NCBI GenBank assembly: GCA_020736575.1
Contig: JAGPYM010000008.1
Coordinates: 248,001-312,000, forward strand
Length of the DNA: 64,000 bases
Origin: Thelonectria olida
Taxonomy: Eukaryota; Ascomycota; Sordariomycetes; Hypocreales; Nectriaceae
Reading direction: 5' to 3'
The position numbers and the translations under genes were made by a program. Positions within the stretch are counted from its first letter, which is position 1; each line of letters begins with the position of its first letter. This document shows positions 22,691 through 34,582 of the stretch, one piece after another. A model generated the notes under the pieces. It made no database searches, was not told the DNA's origin, and saw only the letters and a list, made by a program, of their open reading frames with translations.

Positions 22691-23121
22691 AGCTAGCTCC
22701 TGGTCTGGATCAGGGGCTTCTCAAGAACATACGATGCTATACACTCATCTTTAGTGAACGCCTGCAAGGAGAGGAAGACTTGAAGGCATTTGTCATACGT
22801 TGCGATACGCCATGTGTATCATGGTCTGGCTGGGTTCTGTGTATACTCGAGGGGACGATATTATACTCAAAGAACATCCTGGCAATGCCGGGGCAAGGCG
22901 TATAGGAAGGATGGCGAAAATGATACCTGCGGGAACATAATGAACACTTGTACGATGGGGATATCTTGGTTTGACTTGGCTGGCAAGGTGCCGCTCACAA
23001 ATTGTTCACTTCGAGGATCCGGGGGCTTTTCTTAGTAGACTAATCGAATCTGTTATTTTAAACTCCCGTCTCCATGTACCCTAACACTAATGAAAGCATC
23101 TACGAAACCCATTGATCACGT
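22691..23121. other. Convergent 3' flanks
   Basis: The region lies between two convergent stop codons and presumably holds the two 3' UTRs and poly(A) sites. No gene seen. Confidence 0.5.
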
Positions 23122-25396
23122 TTATTCATCGTCGCTGTCGTCCTCTTCTTCTGAGGCGTTTTCGAGCCACTCAACCAGCGGGCGACACTTGTCCTTCAGC
23201 ACGGCCATGCCTTCGCCTTCGACAGCACGCTCGTCTCCCCACCAGCCCAAGATACCCTCTTCCTCGATGATGTCGAGGTTGTAGAGCTGTTGCAGGAGAG
23301 CAGCGAGCAGGATACCAACCCGAGCTTGGTCTGAGCCCCTGGTGTGTACCAGGGCCTTTTGCAGAGCAATGATGAATTCGACCTGCTCAGGTTCGCCGCC
23401 GCCGACACCGACCTCGTCGATGAACTTGGTAGCGCCCTTTCGAGCCGTGAGGGCCTTCTCGGCAGCTTTGGCGGGCTCGTGGGGGCCGTACTCGGGAGTA
23501 AGGAGCTCGGCAGCGCGGCGGGCGAAGGAGGTGGCAACGGCACGGCGCATCATGGCATCGGAGGCGTCATTGGCAAGGCGGAGACCCATGAATTCGAGCT
23601 TGGCGGAGTCGAAATCACCCGTTTCAGCGCGAAGCGCGTCGAGAAGTCCATGCACTGCATCGTGATGGAAGGACATCCTGTCGCCAGCCTCGTCCGAGGC
23701 GAACGAGGAGAGACGTGAACGAATAGAAGCATCGGCATCGGCCGATGCAGCTTCTACGTCGAAAGATTCTTCAGACACATCGGAGGAGAGTGTTGAGATA
23801 GATGAGGTGGAGAGGTTAAGATCGGCGAGAGAGTAGATCAGTGACTTCTGGAGCAAGCATGGATCCTCTTCATCAAGCTCCTCGTCCTCTGGATCAGTGA
23901 AGAACGCAGCATTGGTAGCGGCACCGAGTAGGTTGGTATCAGGGGTCACGGTGGTGCCATGAACGGTAATGGATGAAATGATGGCGTTCTTGGGGAGTGA
24001 AGTTCCTTCACTGATCTTGACGCTAAAAGATAGGAGAGCACCAGCAGGGACGGTGCTGTTCTTGGCGACGACGGCGGAATCAGCAACGATGGAGCGAGAT
24101 ATTTTCGTTCCATCTTCGATTGTGACATCGTTCCAGATGTAGCAGTCTTCTAATACCACGTTCGCGCCAATCTTGCAATCCCTGCCGATGATGCTATTCG
24201 AGATTTTGCTTCTTGAGCCAATGGTGCTGTCCTGTCCAATGATTGAATTCGAGATTTTGGCGTCGTTGGCGTGGAAGGCGCCGTTTTCTACTACCACGCC
24301 GTTGATTTGGCGTTGATATGTCTGGCTCGGTACAAGGTTGCTCTCGGGGATAAAAGGGTACGTCCAGCGACTCAATACATCGCGGCTAATGGCATCGTAC
24401 AACTGCAGGTTGCTGGCTCGGGCAGCGTATCCTTCGTCGAAGATCTCGGCATAAATCATCTTGCCATTCAGTTCCCAATCCTTGAGTACTCCGTGAAGGA
24501 AGTTCCTCCTGGGAAGCTCGTAGTCGAAGCTTTCCGACCAGAGCGCCAGAACCTCAGGGGTGCAAATGTCAATCTGCGCATCGATGAGGTCGGATCGGAT
24601 CTCAAAGTCAGTCGATAACTCGTCGACGATTGTGGGATCCAATGACACGTAGTGATCGCTACTGACGGGGCTCATCTCGTCATAGTGTAGGCATCGCTGA
24701 GTCTTGTTGTCCACCACGAAGATGGGAGTGATTCCGTTCGCCTTAGTTCGGTGATCCTCCTGTCCTCCGCTTCGCAGGACCATTGTCATGATATTGGCTG
24801 CACTGGTTTCTCGTCGTTTACGATGCGCTGCCAGCGCGCCGTCCAGCATGATGTTGGATACGAGATCGCCGTGGACAATAATAAAGTCTCCGTCGACAAG
24901 TGATCGTTTGTCCAGGTCGCGCAGGACATCACCGACGGATCGCGCGTCAGCTACTCTAACGAACTGCAAAACGGAAAACGGGCATGTTCGCGACGCAATC
25001 GACCACCGGGAGCGGCTAATGTAGTCTTCGACCTGGTCGGTGTGGGCGCCGCAGTAGATGTAAACTTCGTTGACACCATTCATGGCAAGGAACTCCAGGG
25101 TATATTCGATCAGAGGCGTGTTGGCGAGAGGCAGGAGACACTAAACACCATGCTGTTAGTATAAAGTCGTCCGCGGCAATGGGTCGGCAAGGTTCTTACT
25201 CTTGGCTTCTCTGTCGTAAAGGGCCTGTATCTGTCTTGAAATGAGTCGGCAAGGACCTATGATAGTTAGTGGGTTTGCGCTGGCCGTGAAGCTACCCCGC
25301 GAGGGCACGTACAACAGCCTGGAGAACCTCCTCGCTCTTACTCTCGGCGCTCGCCTTGGCGGACTTTTTGCCCTTGCTATTCCCTTTGTGCGACAT
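23122..25396 (-). CDS. GCD6: Translation initiation factor eIF2B subunit epsilon
   Basis: Predicted 719-residue protein from exons 25396-25313, 25256-25200 and 25140-23122, all phase 0. eIF2B-epsilon is the catalytic subunit of the guanine nucleotide exchange factor for eIF2 in the cytosol. Domains in order: Lys-rich start; nucleotidyltransferase-like domain beginning VLADSFQDRYRPFT and CLLPLANTPLIEYTLEFL (residues about 29-250); left-handed beta-helix hexapeptide repeats such as ISNSIIGQDSTIGSRSKISN (about 330-440); acidic linker; and a C-terminal W2/HEAT domain ending in the acidic aromatic box (EEEGILGWWGDE, then LVEWLENASEEEDD). The length matches the family. Gene convergent with the HAD protein gene. 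Confidence 0.96.
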
Positions 25397-25678
25397 TGCG
25401 TGCAGGAAGAAAATGGTGTGTTGAAGCAGACCAGGATACGAGTTTGCGGGTGAAGTGGTCTCGGACCAAAGTTTGGGTCGGGTGATGGGCCTGTGACTCA
25501 ATTGCACCCACGCACGGGAAATTTGTCGCGTCGGTCAAGCTTCGGTGAGGCTCGGTGTATGGCGGGGTATCTGCTGACTAATCATATTTCGACACACGTC
25601 TGGGGTCGAGCTTGAACGTTCGTCGCGAGGAGCCTACCCTAGACAAATTGAGTGTGCCCGATTAGTGACTACTAGTGA
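25397..25678. other. Promoter side of the eIF2B-epsilon gene
   Basis: Short intergenic stretch upstream of the eIF2B-epsilon start. No specific element recognised. Confidence 0.4.
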
Positions 25679-26352
25679 TTATTCCTCAGATTGACTAACT
25701 TCGCGCAACATTCCTAGTTGGTCCATCGATTTCACGCTGCGAGAAATCAAGGTCCAGTGAATCCAATTAGGTAATCGAAGTGATAGGCTGTCAGGCGCCT
25801 CCGTTAGTGGAGTGATCGACAAATCCGGTGCTGACGTGGAGTGAGCTAGGTCGGAAATGGAGCCTGTGGCTTCTAGGGATTCATCATATTCGCGAAGTTG
25901 ATCTGCCAAGTCCTCGACCGCCCGTTTAACACTGTGCTTGATGACCATGCTCCCGCCCCAGCCGCATGCATGTACCAAGGAATTCCGAATAAAGAGCCTG
26001 ACGTTGTCGATAGACGACACCACCGAGGCTCCCGTCTGTGTCGGAAGCTCAAGAGCCGAGGAGGAAGTGGGAGTTGCCGGGGCATGGGATGCGTCATGCC
26101 CTTGGCCGTGACGTTGTGGAAATATCATTTACCGACCTTTGTTGACGTTGGTTTTCTTGCATCACGGCTTGCTTTTTGCTGTAATTGCGAACACTTGTGG
26201 CAGTATTTGGCGAGGGTGGATTGCCCAACCCATCTCAGCTCGAAGAACCGAGAACGAAGTATGCTCTGACATGACATAGGACCAAACTCCGACACCCCGA
26301 CAACGGCATGAGATTCCGAGACTGTCTTAGGGAACGGCTCGGTATCTCTCAT
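25679..26352 (-). CDS. Possible orphan gene in two overlapping frames
   Basis: Two minus-strand frames abut. A 75-codon frame from ATG 26352 (with YCHKCSQL) ends in a TGA that overlaps the ATG at 26128. That ATG starts a 149-codon frame ending at 25679 with protein-like helical segments (VKRAVEDLADQLREYDE; then WIHWTLISRSVKSMDQLGML). They could be joined by an intron from the GT after STK to the AG before TGASVVSS, which keeps frame but has a weak donor (GTCGGT). Otherwise this is a frameshifted relic. No family recognised. Confidence 0.3.
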
Positions 26353-29300
26353 TCACCAGGCTAGAGATGTGATAGATGGAGCGTGCTCAGGTATTGCGTG
26401 GCATAGGAATGACAACTAAGACAATGGCTCGGAGTTGTTGCAACTATTATCCAGTATTGGCCCGCTGTCTCATTTATTTGGTGGCACCCACCAAGATGAG
26501 GACGGGCCATTCGGTCGGCGGGAATTGAATCATCTCGGAATACTAGAGAGGGTCGTAACTGACATAACTGGCGCGAATTGGTGGTATTTCAAATTGCGAT
26601 AGGATAAATACGATCAACTAAATTATTATTGAAGTTGACTTACCCTTGAGCACACACACCTTCCCAAATCGCACGAGCCAGTCCAGGGAACCTAGGAGTC
26701 AAAGTACACATACACAGTGTGAAATACGTAAGGGTAAACATCGCACTGTATACTTGCCACCAACGCCCCCTGCGCTCCGCCCTAGGTTCCTCTTTCCCCT
26801 TCTCTCAGGTCTTTTAAACCACAATCCACAGACGACGCAAAGCAAAACCCCCAGACGCGATGAAAAAGACTTATTCAACCCTCATCTCCTGCCTTTGACG
26901 TGGCATACTTCCCCTTATCAAAACTTACGAATACGTGGCCATGCGTAAATCCGCAGCGCACATAGACAGCTCACCGACTCACGCCGTTACGGAGGGATGG
27001 CCTAGCTGTCAACCAAGTCAAAGACGAGGCCAGAAACGAAGCTGATGGCTGCAGACGGCAACCTGTAGCCCTACGAACCAGCTCGGCCCGCCAGCGGTAT
27101 GTGAGGAGCAGGTTTTGGCTGTAGCTCCGAACTAAGGAAAGCCACATCCTTGTCAGCGCCATCAGTCTTGCTCGCCTCAACCTGGGCGATCACACCTCCG
27201 GCTAGATCCGTGGGATGAGATCCGTATACCAGCTTTTGCATGCTGATGCTGACATTCCAACTGGGATGAACGGATGTTCGAAAGCATCTTCATCACTGTG
27301 TGTGCTGTCTCATCTCAATCCCCTCTCCATCTTGAATCGTCAATTCCAACGTGATAACAGAATGCAGAGCATGGAAGCGTTTTCCCTTCGGAATGACCAT
27401 CCTAATTGAACTAGTGCCGGCCCAAACTTTGATCCAAAGCCACTTAGACTTGGGCTGTGTTGCTTTCAAGCTTGTTGAATGTGCTAGTTTTTTCTTCTCC
27501 TTTGCCCCCTACTAACGCCAAACACCCTCCCTACATGGTGCAGGGCATCGTTGGTGCATCGCGTCTCTCAACTTGCCTTGGCTTGTGGGCAATGTGGCAC
27601 AATCCAGCCTGGAAGCAGCAAGCCGCATTCTCAAACCAGACGCTTGATTCGACTTCGATGGGCCACATACTTATCACATCACAGAGGGTGTGTCTCCTGG
27701 ACTTTGCACAGTCCTCAGCGCTCATCATGGTTCGATGAAAAAGCAAATGAGTCGCTACGATTTCATCCGTCCGACTGTGGGATACGAAGTACGTACATCC
27801 ATCAGCTGGTTGAGCGAAAAATTCGTGACAGTGCCGCAGGGATTAGGGGTTGATACTCAGCTTTGGACGCATCAGTGTCATGGCGAACGGATGCGCGCTA
27901 TCTAACTAACTGCCGACTCAAGCCTTGGAGGGATTGGATCTAGTAAATTGCCGGCTGAGCTGCAGCAGCAAACAAGGCACCTAGTTCCAGGGACAAGGGA
28001 GTCGGGGCGCCCAAACCACTGGGTCTGGCTGGCACTTGGGAGCCGGGAAGCAAACTCGTGTGTACATCGCCAACTCGAAGCAGGGGAAATTGGCCACATT
28101 CCTCAGACTGATTGGGTTTTCTTCAGGAACGCGGCTCCGCGAGCCCACGAGAAAGCCATTGCTTCCGCCTGGACCACCGTCGCAATGAAGGGCCCAGGTA
28201 TTGGGGAAGTGCTTCTGTGGTTGGCTCCGCCTGCATCACCCTCCCTGCATGAGACTATGTTACAGCTTCATTTGGCTCGTTCTTTTCGTACAAGGCGGGC
28301 CCACCGACATAAAGGCAACGCAGATGCCGGGAAATCAAATGGATGCGCCAAAGTGTTGTTCCCTTGCTTCACAAATTACCTATCTGAAGACGAAACGGTG
28401 ATTGTGAGACTGGTGCATGAAGCTATCGAATGAAAACGACTCGGGTTTGCAAAGGCGCTGAGAGAAGCTTCTTCCGTGCAGGACAAGATTGAGACACCGA
28501 GCAAAAACGATAGCGCCTGGCCCAAACAGGGGAATTACTCTTCGCATGAGTCCGAAAACGTTCGCGAGAGGGGGGGAGCGACGTGACTTGTCAAAAACGA
28601 AACGGACAATAGTCTGACGGGCACGCCGCCTCGAGTCAACCTTCGTGAAGCCGAAGAGCGCAAACCCCTGCTCATTGCGCAAACGGATCACTCAAGTGGC
28701 GCCGACACGACATGTCAAGCTCGAGCAAAAAGCGCAGGTGACAGGACCCTCCAGCGCGGATGGACAGCGACGGCGACAGCGTCCCATCCCATCTCCTCCA
28801 CCGCCCGCGACTTAACCTACGCATCCCCAATCGGTGGTCCCCATGAGCTGGGTCCTGACGGTGCGTGACGGCCCACACCACACAGTTGAGTCCGGGGCGA
28901 TCTTGGCTCACCAACCAACCACGGAAGACGATGGGCGGAGCTCTGGCCATAGAGGCCCCGTTGCAGCGACACCCCCCCACGGCCGCCAAACTTCTTTGCG
29001 CAATGGTCCTCCATTCCCACCGCGATCGCTCGTGGAACTAGTCCTCCCCTGGAAGGGCCCCCTCCATGGCCGAGGGCTCAAGCTTTTTCCTTGTTGGACG
29101 ATGTGGACATGGGCTGCCGTGGTGGCTTCGCTCCTGAGGTGCTGGGTCCCCCGTTCCCGGCTCCCCTGCTCTGCCAGAGGCTGCCGCCAGCCCCAGGACA
29201 GAGACGAGCTTGCCTGCCTGAGTCCTGGCTTGACCTGTCTTGTGCCGTCTTGGGCATTGACTCTTGGGGAGGGGAGCATGCGGACTGGCACTGTATGGTA

Positions 29301-29868
29301 CAGCTGCAGTGCCGACCACCAAGCACAAGCACAAGATGGCCTGTGTGTCCCACTCACGCTCGCACGCCCAGTCCTCGATCCTGAGATACAACTTTGGCCT
29401 GTCCCCGTTCCCCATTCTCCATCCCCCGTCGTCCCCCGTTCCCCGTCCCTGTCCCTCCAATTGCGACGGCCTTTCTTCATCGCCAGTATCCTTTTCTGAC
29501 GACGTGCCTCTCTCCGAGCCGCCACGTCTGCAAAGCTCTCGCACAGCGCTGTCGCCCCTTTACTGCCTCGCCTTGGTCTCCGATCAGCGCGTCCGACCAC
29601 CGACAGTTGCCCAATCTCGACGTCGCCGACCATCGTCCACCCGACCTTCGCGTTCCTTCAACGCTCGCTCTTCTGTTCTACCCGCGGGCGCCTGCTGCCT
29701 TTACCTCTTCGTCTGGCCTGAACGAATAGCCGGTTCAAACTCGTTTCGGCTCAACGGCTCCATAAACGGCTACCTACCTCAACGCCTTCGTCGACACTCT
29801 TGTCCATCGACCCAAACCCGCACCATCGAAACCCGCGTTCGAGAGCACACTCAGATCACACACTCGCC
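26353..29868. other. Intergenic region and leader of skn7
   Basis: No protein gene supported. Frames at 27948-28433 (plus) and 28908-29633 (minus) are long but uncharacteristic. From about 29390 the plus strand is strongly pyrimidine-rich (repeated CCCCGTTCCCC-like units near 29400-29460). This fits a promoter and long 5' leader of skn7. A TACCTACC motif lies at 29770. Confidence 0.45.
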
Positions 29869-32012
29869 ATGTCTGGAGGCGAGGCCACCCCGACAGGGGG
29901 CAGCAATGCCAGCGAATTTGTAAGTGGCGTTGGAAAAATCCCTGGATTTATGAGCTGAATACGCCGTTAACGCCTCCTTTCTAGGTTCGCAAGCTGTATC
30001 GGTACGCAAACTTCCGCAAATTCTGACGTCAACCTGGGGACGTCTTAAGCTGACTCCTTCTCTTAGAATGCTCGAGGACCCAGCTCACCAAGATGTTGCC
30101 CGCTGGGGAAAAGATGGCGACACATTTGTCGTAGTTGAGGTACGATATTTCTATTCACCCGCCTAGTTTCAACCGAGGTCTAATGGAGAATCAAGAATGA
30201 GAAATTCACCCGGTCAATCCTTCCAAAACACTTCAAGCACAGCAACATGGCCAGCTTTGTTCGTCAACTTAACAAATATGACTTCCACAAAGTGAGGCAG
30301 ACGAATGACAGCGGTTCATCCTCAAACGGCGCAAACGTAAGTATTGTTTCTGTTGCATGGCAATGGCACGCCTTTAACATTTGCGCTTAGACTCTTGAAT
30401 TCAAGCACCCTAGCTTTAGGGTTGGGAGCAAAGATGACTTAGACAACATCCGCCGGAAAGCGCCTGCACCTAGGAGAGCCCAGGCCACCGAGGACTTTAC
30501 CACCACGCATCATATCAGCGTCTTGACCGATCAGCTTACAGCAACCCAGCAGCAGGTACAGCAACTTCAGGAGCTGTACACTGAAATCTCGCAGACCAAC
30601 CGGCTGCTCGTCAACGAGGTTTTCGCTCTGCAAAAGATGGCGAATGCGCAGAAGCAATCTCAACATGAGATGCTCAATTTCCTCTCCCCCGATAGGAATC
30701 GCCAGCAAACACAGCAAATGCATCTCACCCCGACGTCATTGGACGGAGAAGATCCAGCGCCTGAGCTCCGACGGGCTCGTGAGCACTTGACCAATATCAC
30801 GTTTGACTCGATCGCGGACAGAGAACTTGAGCGCCTACAAGGTGTCTACGGGTCTCCCGCCGACTCTGCTATCGTCATGCAGCAGGCCCAGATGCATGTC
30901 ATGCATGATCCGATGAATGATATCAACCGATATCCTGTGTATCCCGTAGGCCAGACTGTCGGCATTGACCCCTTCCACTCTGATCATATTCACAAAATCC
31001 CATACGCCATTCCAAACGAAGCGGCTGCTGGAGCCGGAGCCGGAGCCGGAGCTGGAACTGGTACTGCTGGCGCTGCCACCTTGCAAGGACCTCCTGCCCC
31101 CCAGCCGATCAATATCGGCGCTTCAACGCCTCAAAACTCGGACCCCAACAACGGTGCTCTTTTGTGGGGAGCGAAGAAGCCAAGGATCTTCTTGGTTGAA
31201 GACGATCCTACCTGCTCTAAAATCGGAATGAAGTTTCTCAAATCGATGGGATGTGAAGTCGAACATGCGGTAAGTCGTTTCGTATGGTGGCTGTTGACGA
31301 ATCGTGGCTGACCGTGTTGTAGAACAATGGAGCGGAAGCTTACCAACGGATTTCGGAGGCGGGACGAGACTTCTTCGACATGATCTTCATGGATATCATC
31401 ATGCCTAGGCTCGATGGTGTCTCTACCACCATGTACATTCGCCAGGACTGTCCTTCGATCCCCATTGTTGCCATGACCTCTAACATCCGATCGGATGAAG
31501 TCCACTGTTACTTTGAACATGGTGAGAGCTGTCTGGTTGAGTTCGAGAGTGACTGACGCTGACTTGAATTAGGGATGAATGGTGTCTTGGCCAAACCATT
31601 CACCAAGAGCGGAATGCAGAAGATCGTAGAGAACCACCTCGGATACCTTCTTAAGAACTATGACCCAACCACGCAGACTGAGTCCGGATCGGGCTACGTC
31701 GTCGGCGGCGGGGGTTACATCAACCCACCTGGCTCTTTGGGCACGACGACACCAGCCAACTTGAAGTTTGAGACTACTCCCACACCTCCTGCCACAGGCG
31801 CCGCCTGGTCGCCTGGCCAGATACCGCAGGCCTCGCCAATGAACGGGATGGACCAGAACTTTGGCCTAGTTAACGGAGCGAACCAGTATGCCATGGCTCC
31901 CAGCAGTGCAACTCGAGCCACATTCCCTGGAGGCATATCTCAGCCCCAAATGAGCAGTGGGCGGATTGACGGCCAAAGCCCCCCAGAAAAGCGGCAGCGC
32001 ACTTATGCCTGA
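29869..32012 (+). CDS. skn7: Response-regulator transcription factor Skn7
   Basis: Predicted 599-residue protein from seven exons: 29869-29919, 29985-30001, 30067-30139, 30196-30336, 30391-31269, 31323-31521 and 31573-32012. The second exon is only 17 nt. Residues about 16-112 form an HSF-type DNA-binding domain ([52 protein letters not shown]). A coiled coil follows at about 136-192. A Gly-Ala repeat separates it from the receiver domain at 359-475, with acidic pocket EDD at 364-366, phospho-acceptor Asp411 in FMDIIMP and Lys461 in LAKPF. Skn7 takes phosphate from the HOG phosphorelay (Ypd1) and acts in oxidative and cell-wall stress. All key receiver residues are present. Confidence 0.96.
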
Positions 32013-34431
32013 ACGAAGCTAACGGTTGCATTCTCTGAACTTTGGTGATTTACCCTGTTGTTGACTAACGTCATGGAGTGCGGCGTTTCAAGGTGGGGAT
32101 GGCATTGCGACCATCAATTCGTTGACCTAGCGAGGGTTTCGGTGTGTTTTGTATAGGATTTGGGAGAAGGGACGTCGATTCGATTCATGAAGGACCCATT
32201 GAATGAACGAAGAGAGAGAAACGACCGGGAGGGAAGGGTTCCTGGCTGGCATGATATGGCGGCGCGTTGGATCTGATTTTGGGAATTCTTGACGAAACTG
32301 TTTGATACCTGAGCATAATATCATTCTCAATTGGGCGTCGCGCACGCTCGGGAAATCCAACGAGGCACATTCTCGCCAGTAAACCAGCTGTGAATGGGAA
32401 GTTTGGTGAGAGGCTGAGAAGTTGAAGATGTTGTCTCGTGGGTTGAGTGATGTGTTGAAGAAGTCGTCTGGATCCGAGGTTTCGCAACTATCGACAGAGG
32501 CAAAAGAACGGATTCTGGATTAAGACAGACAATTGTACGGACAAGAAAAAGAGGAAACAGAATTACAAAAACCAACAGCGGCCGGGAACAGCGGGAAACG
32601 GTCGGCAGATATAGTCAGGTAGGCTCTCAGGCATCCAGGGTGTGGCACAGGAGGTGCAGAGTCGATGGAGTTCTGGACCGTTACAACGGTGGGGTCGGGC
32701 TGGGTGGAGATTTTAGGCCCCCGACCGATGTTGAAGGATTTCTGCATCTCGACCGGGTCGACGTTTGTTTGGGCGACCTCTTTTTTCCCTTGGCTTTTTG
32801 CGTGTGTGCGGATGGGAAGTTGAGGGCCTGGAGCCTCTTGGCTGTGTTGTACAGACAGGGGGGACGCGGGAGGACGGGGCCAGAACACTTAGGTTACCTG
32901 CCTAGGGATTAGGGATGGGTGCACACACGCACAGAGCAAACCTCGCTTCGGAGGAGGGAATGAGAGGGTTGGTTCCTTGACAGAGTGACTGTACATATGG
33001 ATACACGTTCGTGCAATCCTGATTTGTCATCATGTCCAAGCATCGACAGTATGTCGTGAAGCACTAACCTATATGCCGGATCACCGCAAGGATGACCCAT
33101 GCCGCGCCTCAATGATTCAGAACATGCGGATACTGCGTAGTTATGAGTGAAGATTCGATTCGATTCGAATACATACAACTGCCGAAACAAAGGAAGAATC
33201 TCAAGCTGAAGCCAACATGTAGCTAACACCGGGAGGGAGGGGCGGCGAAATGACCTTGTCGTCATCGGCCGCTCGAGACCCTTCCTGGCTATACCCGGAT
33301 CGTATTACTTGCTGTCATTATTAGAAGCCTTGGGCTGCCCCCCTCCTTGGCAAAACTGCCATTGTCATTCTTAACTTCGCTGTTTACGGCCGAGATGTGG
33401 AGTTGCCTTGTTGGGCTTCTCGATCTCAATCAATTTGTGTACCCAGCGGCTCATTACTATTGGCCGTGGTAGTTTCTCTGTGTCTTGATGACGGCCCGTT
33501 TAGGCTGCTCGGATGCCAAACGTCTTCCTGGGTCTTCACTCGCGGCCGTGCGAGTGTGACAGACCGGAAAAGTGCTCACACCACTCGCTTCTCGGTTGAA
33601 AGAACTCGTTGGGGACCATGGGACCCTTGGTCTCACAGTACCTTGGGGTGGTACGGCCAAGTGAAGCCTTTGGAGCGGCCTATGATATTTCATTTCGACC
33701 CCGCGGAAAGGCTCTCAGTAAGCCATGTGCAACAGCGGAACGAACGACTTACAAACACGGACCGAAGTAAATGCCCCAACAATACAAAAAGAACTCAAGG
33801 TGGACGGTTACATCGCGGGACTGTGGGCTTCGACGGTCTATTGTGGTGAGTTGGCAACTCAAGCGTGGGTCTTTGGTTGTGGACATGCCGGCCGAGAAGG
33901 CTTTTGCATTGTGTTTCCCCATGCAATCGCCAGTCATAGCGAGGTCTCTTTGTCGTAGTCGCTGGTGCCGCAATGGTTGGGTAGCTTGGACATCGGGAGG
34001 AACGGTGAGCCGGTTTCAAGACGGTTAAGTAGTCTTCGAATTGTGACACTAGGGCCAAAAGCAACTCGGTTGGGGAGTGTACCTTTGGCGTCTCCCAAGG
34101 TCGTCAAGACCAAGATGGCTGCGGCTGCTATTGTTCTTGTCATGGACTCGCCTTTGCCGTCAGCTCCCCTGCTCAAGGCACATGAAGGGATGGAATGGAA
34201 AGGAGTGAGAATGAAGTACCTGGGCACTAAGATAGATACCAACTTGGAACTCGAATAAGTAACCGGTCAGGTAGGTATGTAGTGGTATCTTCGATGTTCA
34301 AGTCTGACAGGCATTGTGCCTGGTTAAAGCCAAACTGGAAGTTGTGGCTGCTGATTTCGTTAATGTTTCGATGACCCAGACTTCGTAGGTACGTACCTGC
34401 TTTGGAGGAGAGGGGGGCTAAAATTCGCTTT
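32013..34431. other. Intergenic region between skn7 and primase genes
   Basis: No gene recognised over 2.4 kb; short frames only. TACCTACC/GGTAGGTA-type motifs occur near 32889, 34268 and 34385. Confidence 0.45.
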
Positions 34432-34458
34432 ACGCGAAAAGACGCGTCTGAACGCGAC
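34432..34458. promoter_or_regulatory. MCB-like cell-cycle boxes upstream of primase
   Basis: A perfect ACGCGT lies at 34442-34447, flanked by ACGCGA at 34432 and AACGCGAC at 34451, 125-150 bp before the primase ATG. ACGCGT is the MluI cell-cycle box bound by MBF in yeasts, which drives G1/S expression of DNA-replication genes. Function here is inferred from the sequence and the downstream gene. Confidence 0.6.
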
Positions 34459-34582
34459 CAGTCCGACCACCACTTTCATTGAACATCACTGCGACAGCCA
34501 CCACGACCGACTTGAAGCTGCGTGGACAAATACTGTCATTTCTTGACATCCGAACCCCCTCACCACATCAACGCAAGGCGCA

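Noticed and set aside
27948..28433. 161-codon plus-strand frame
   Set aside because: No recognisable motif, no neighbouring exons and a mixed-up composition; kept out for lack of support.
28908..29633. 241-codon minus frame upstream of skn7
   Set aside because: Antisense to the pyrimidine-rich leader; the Arg/Gly-rich translation is explained by composition.
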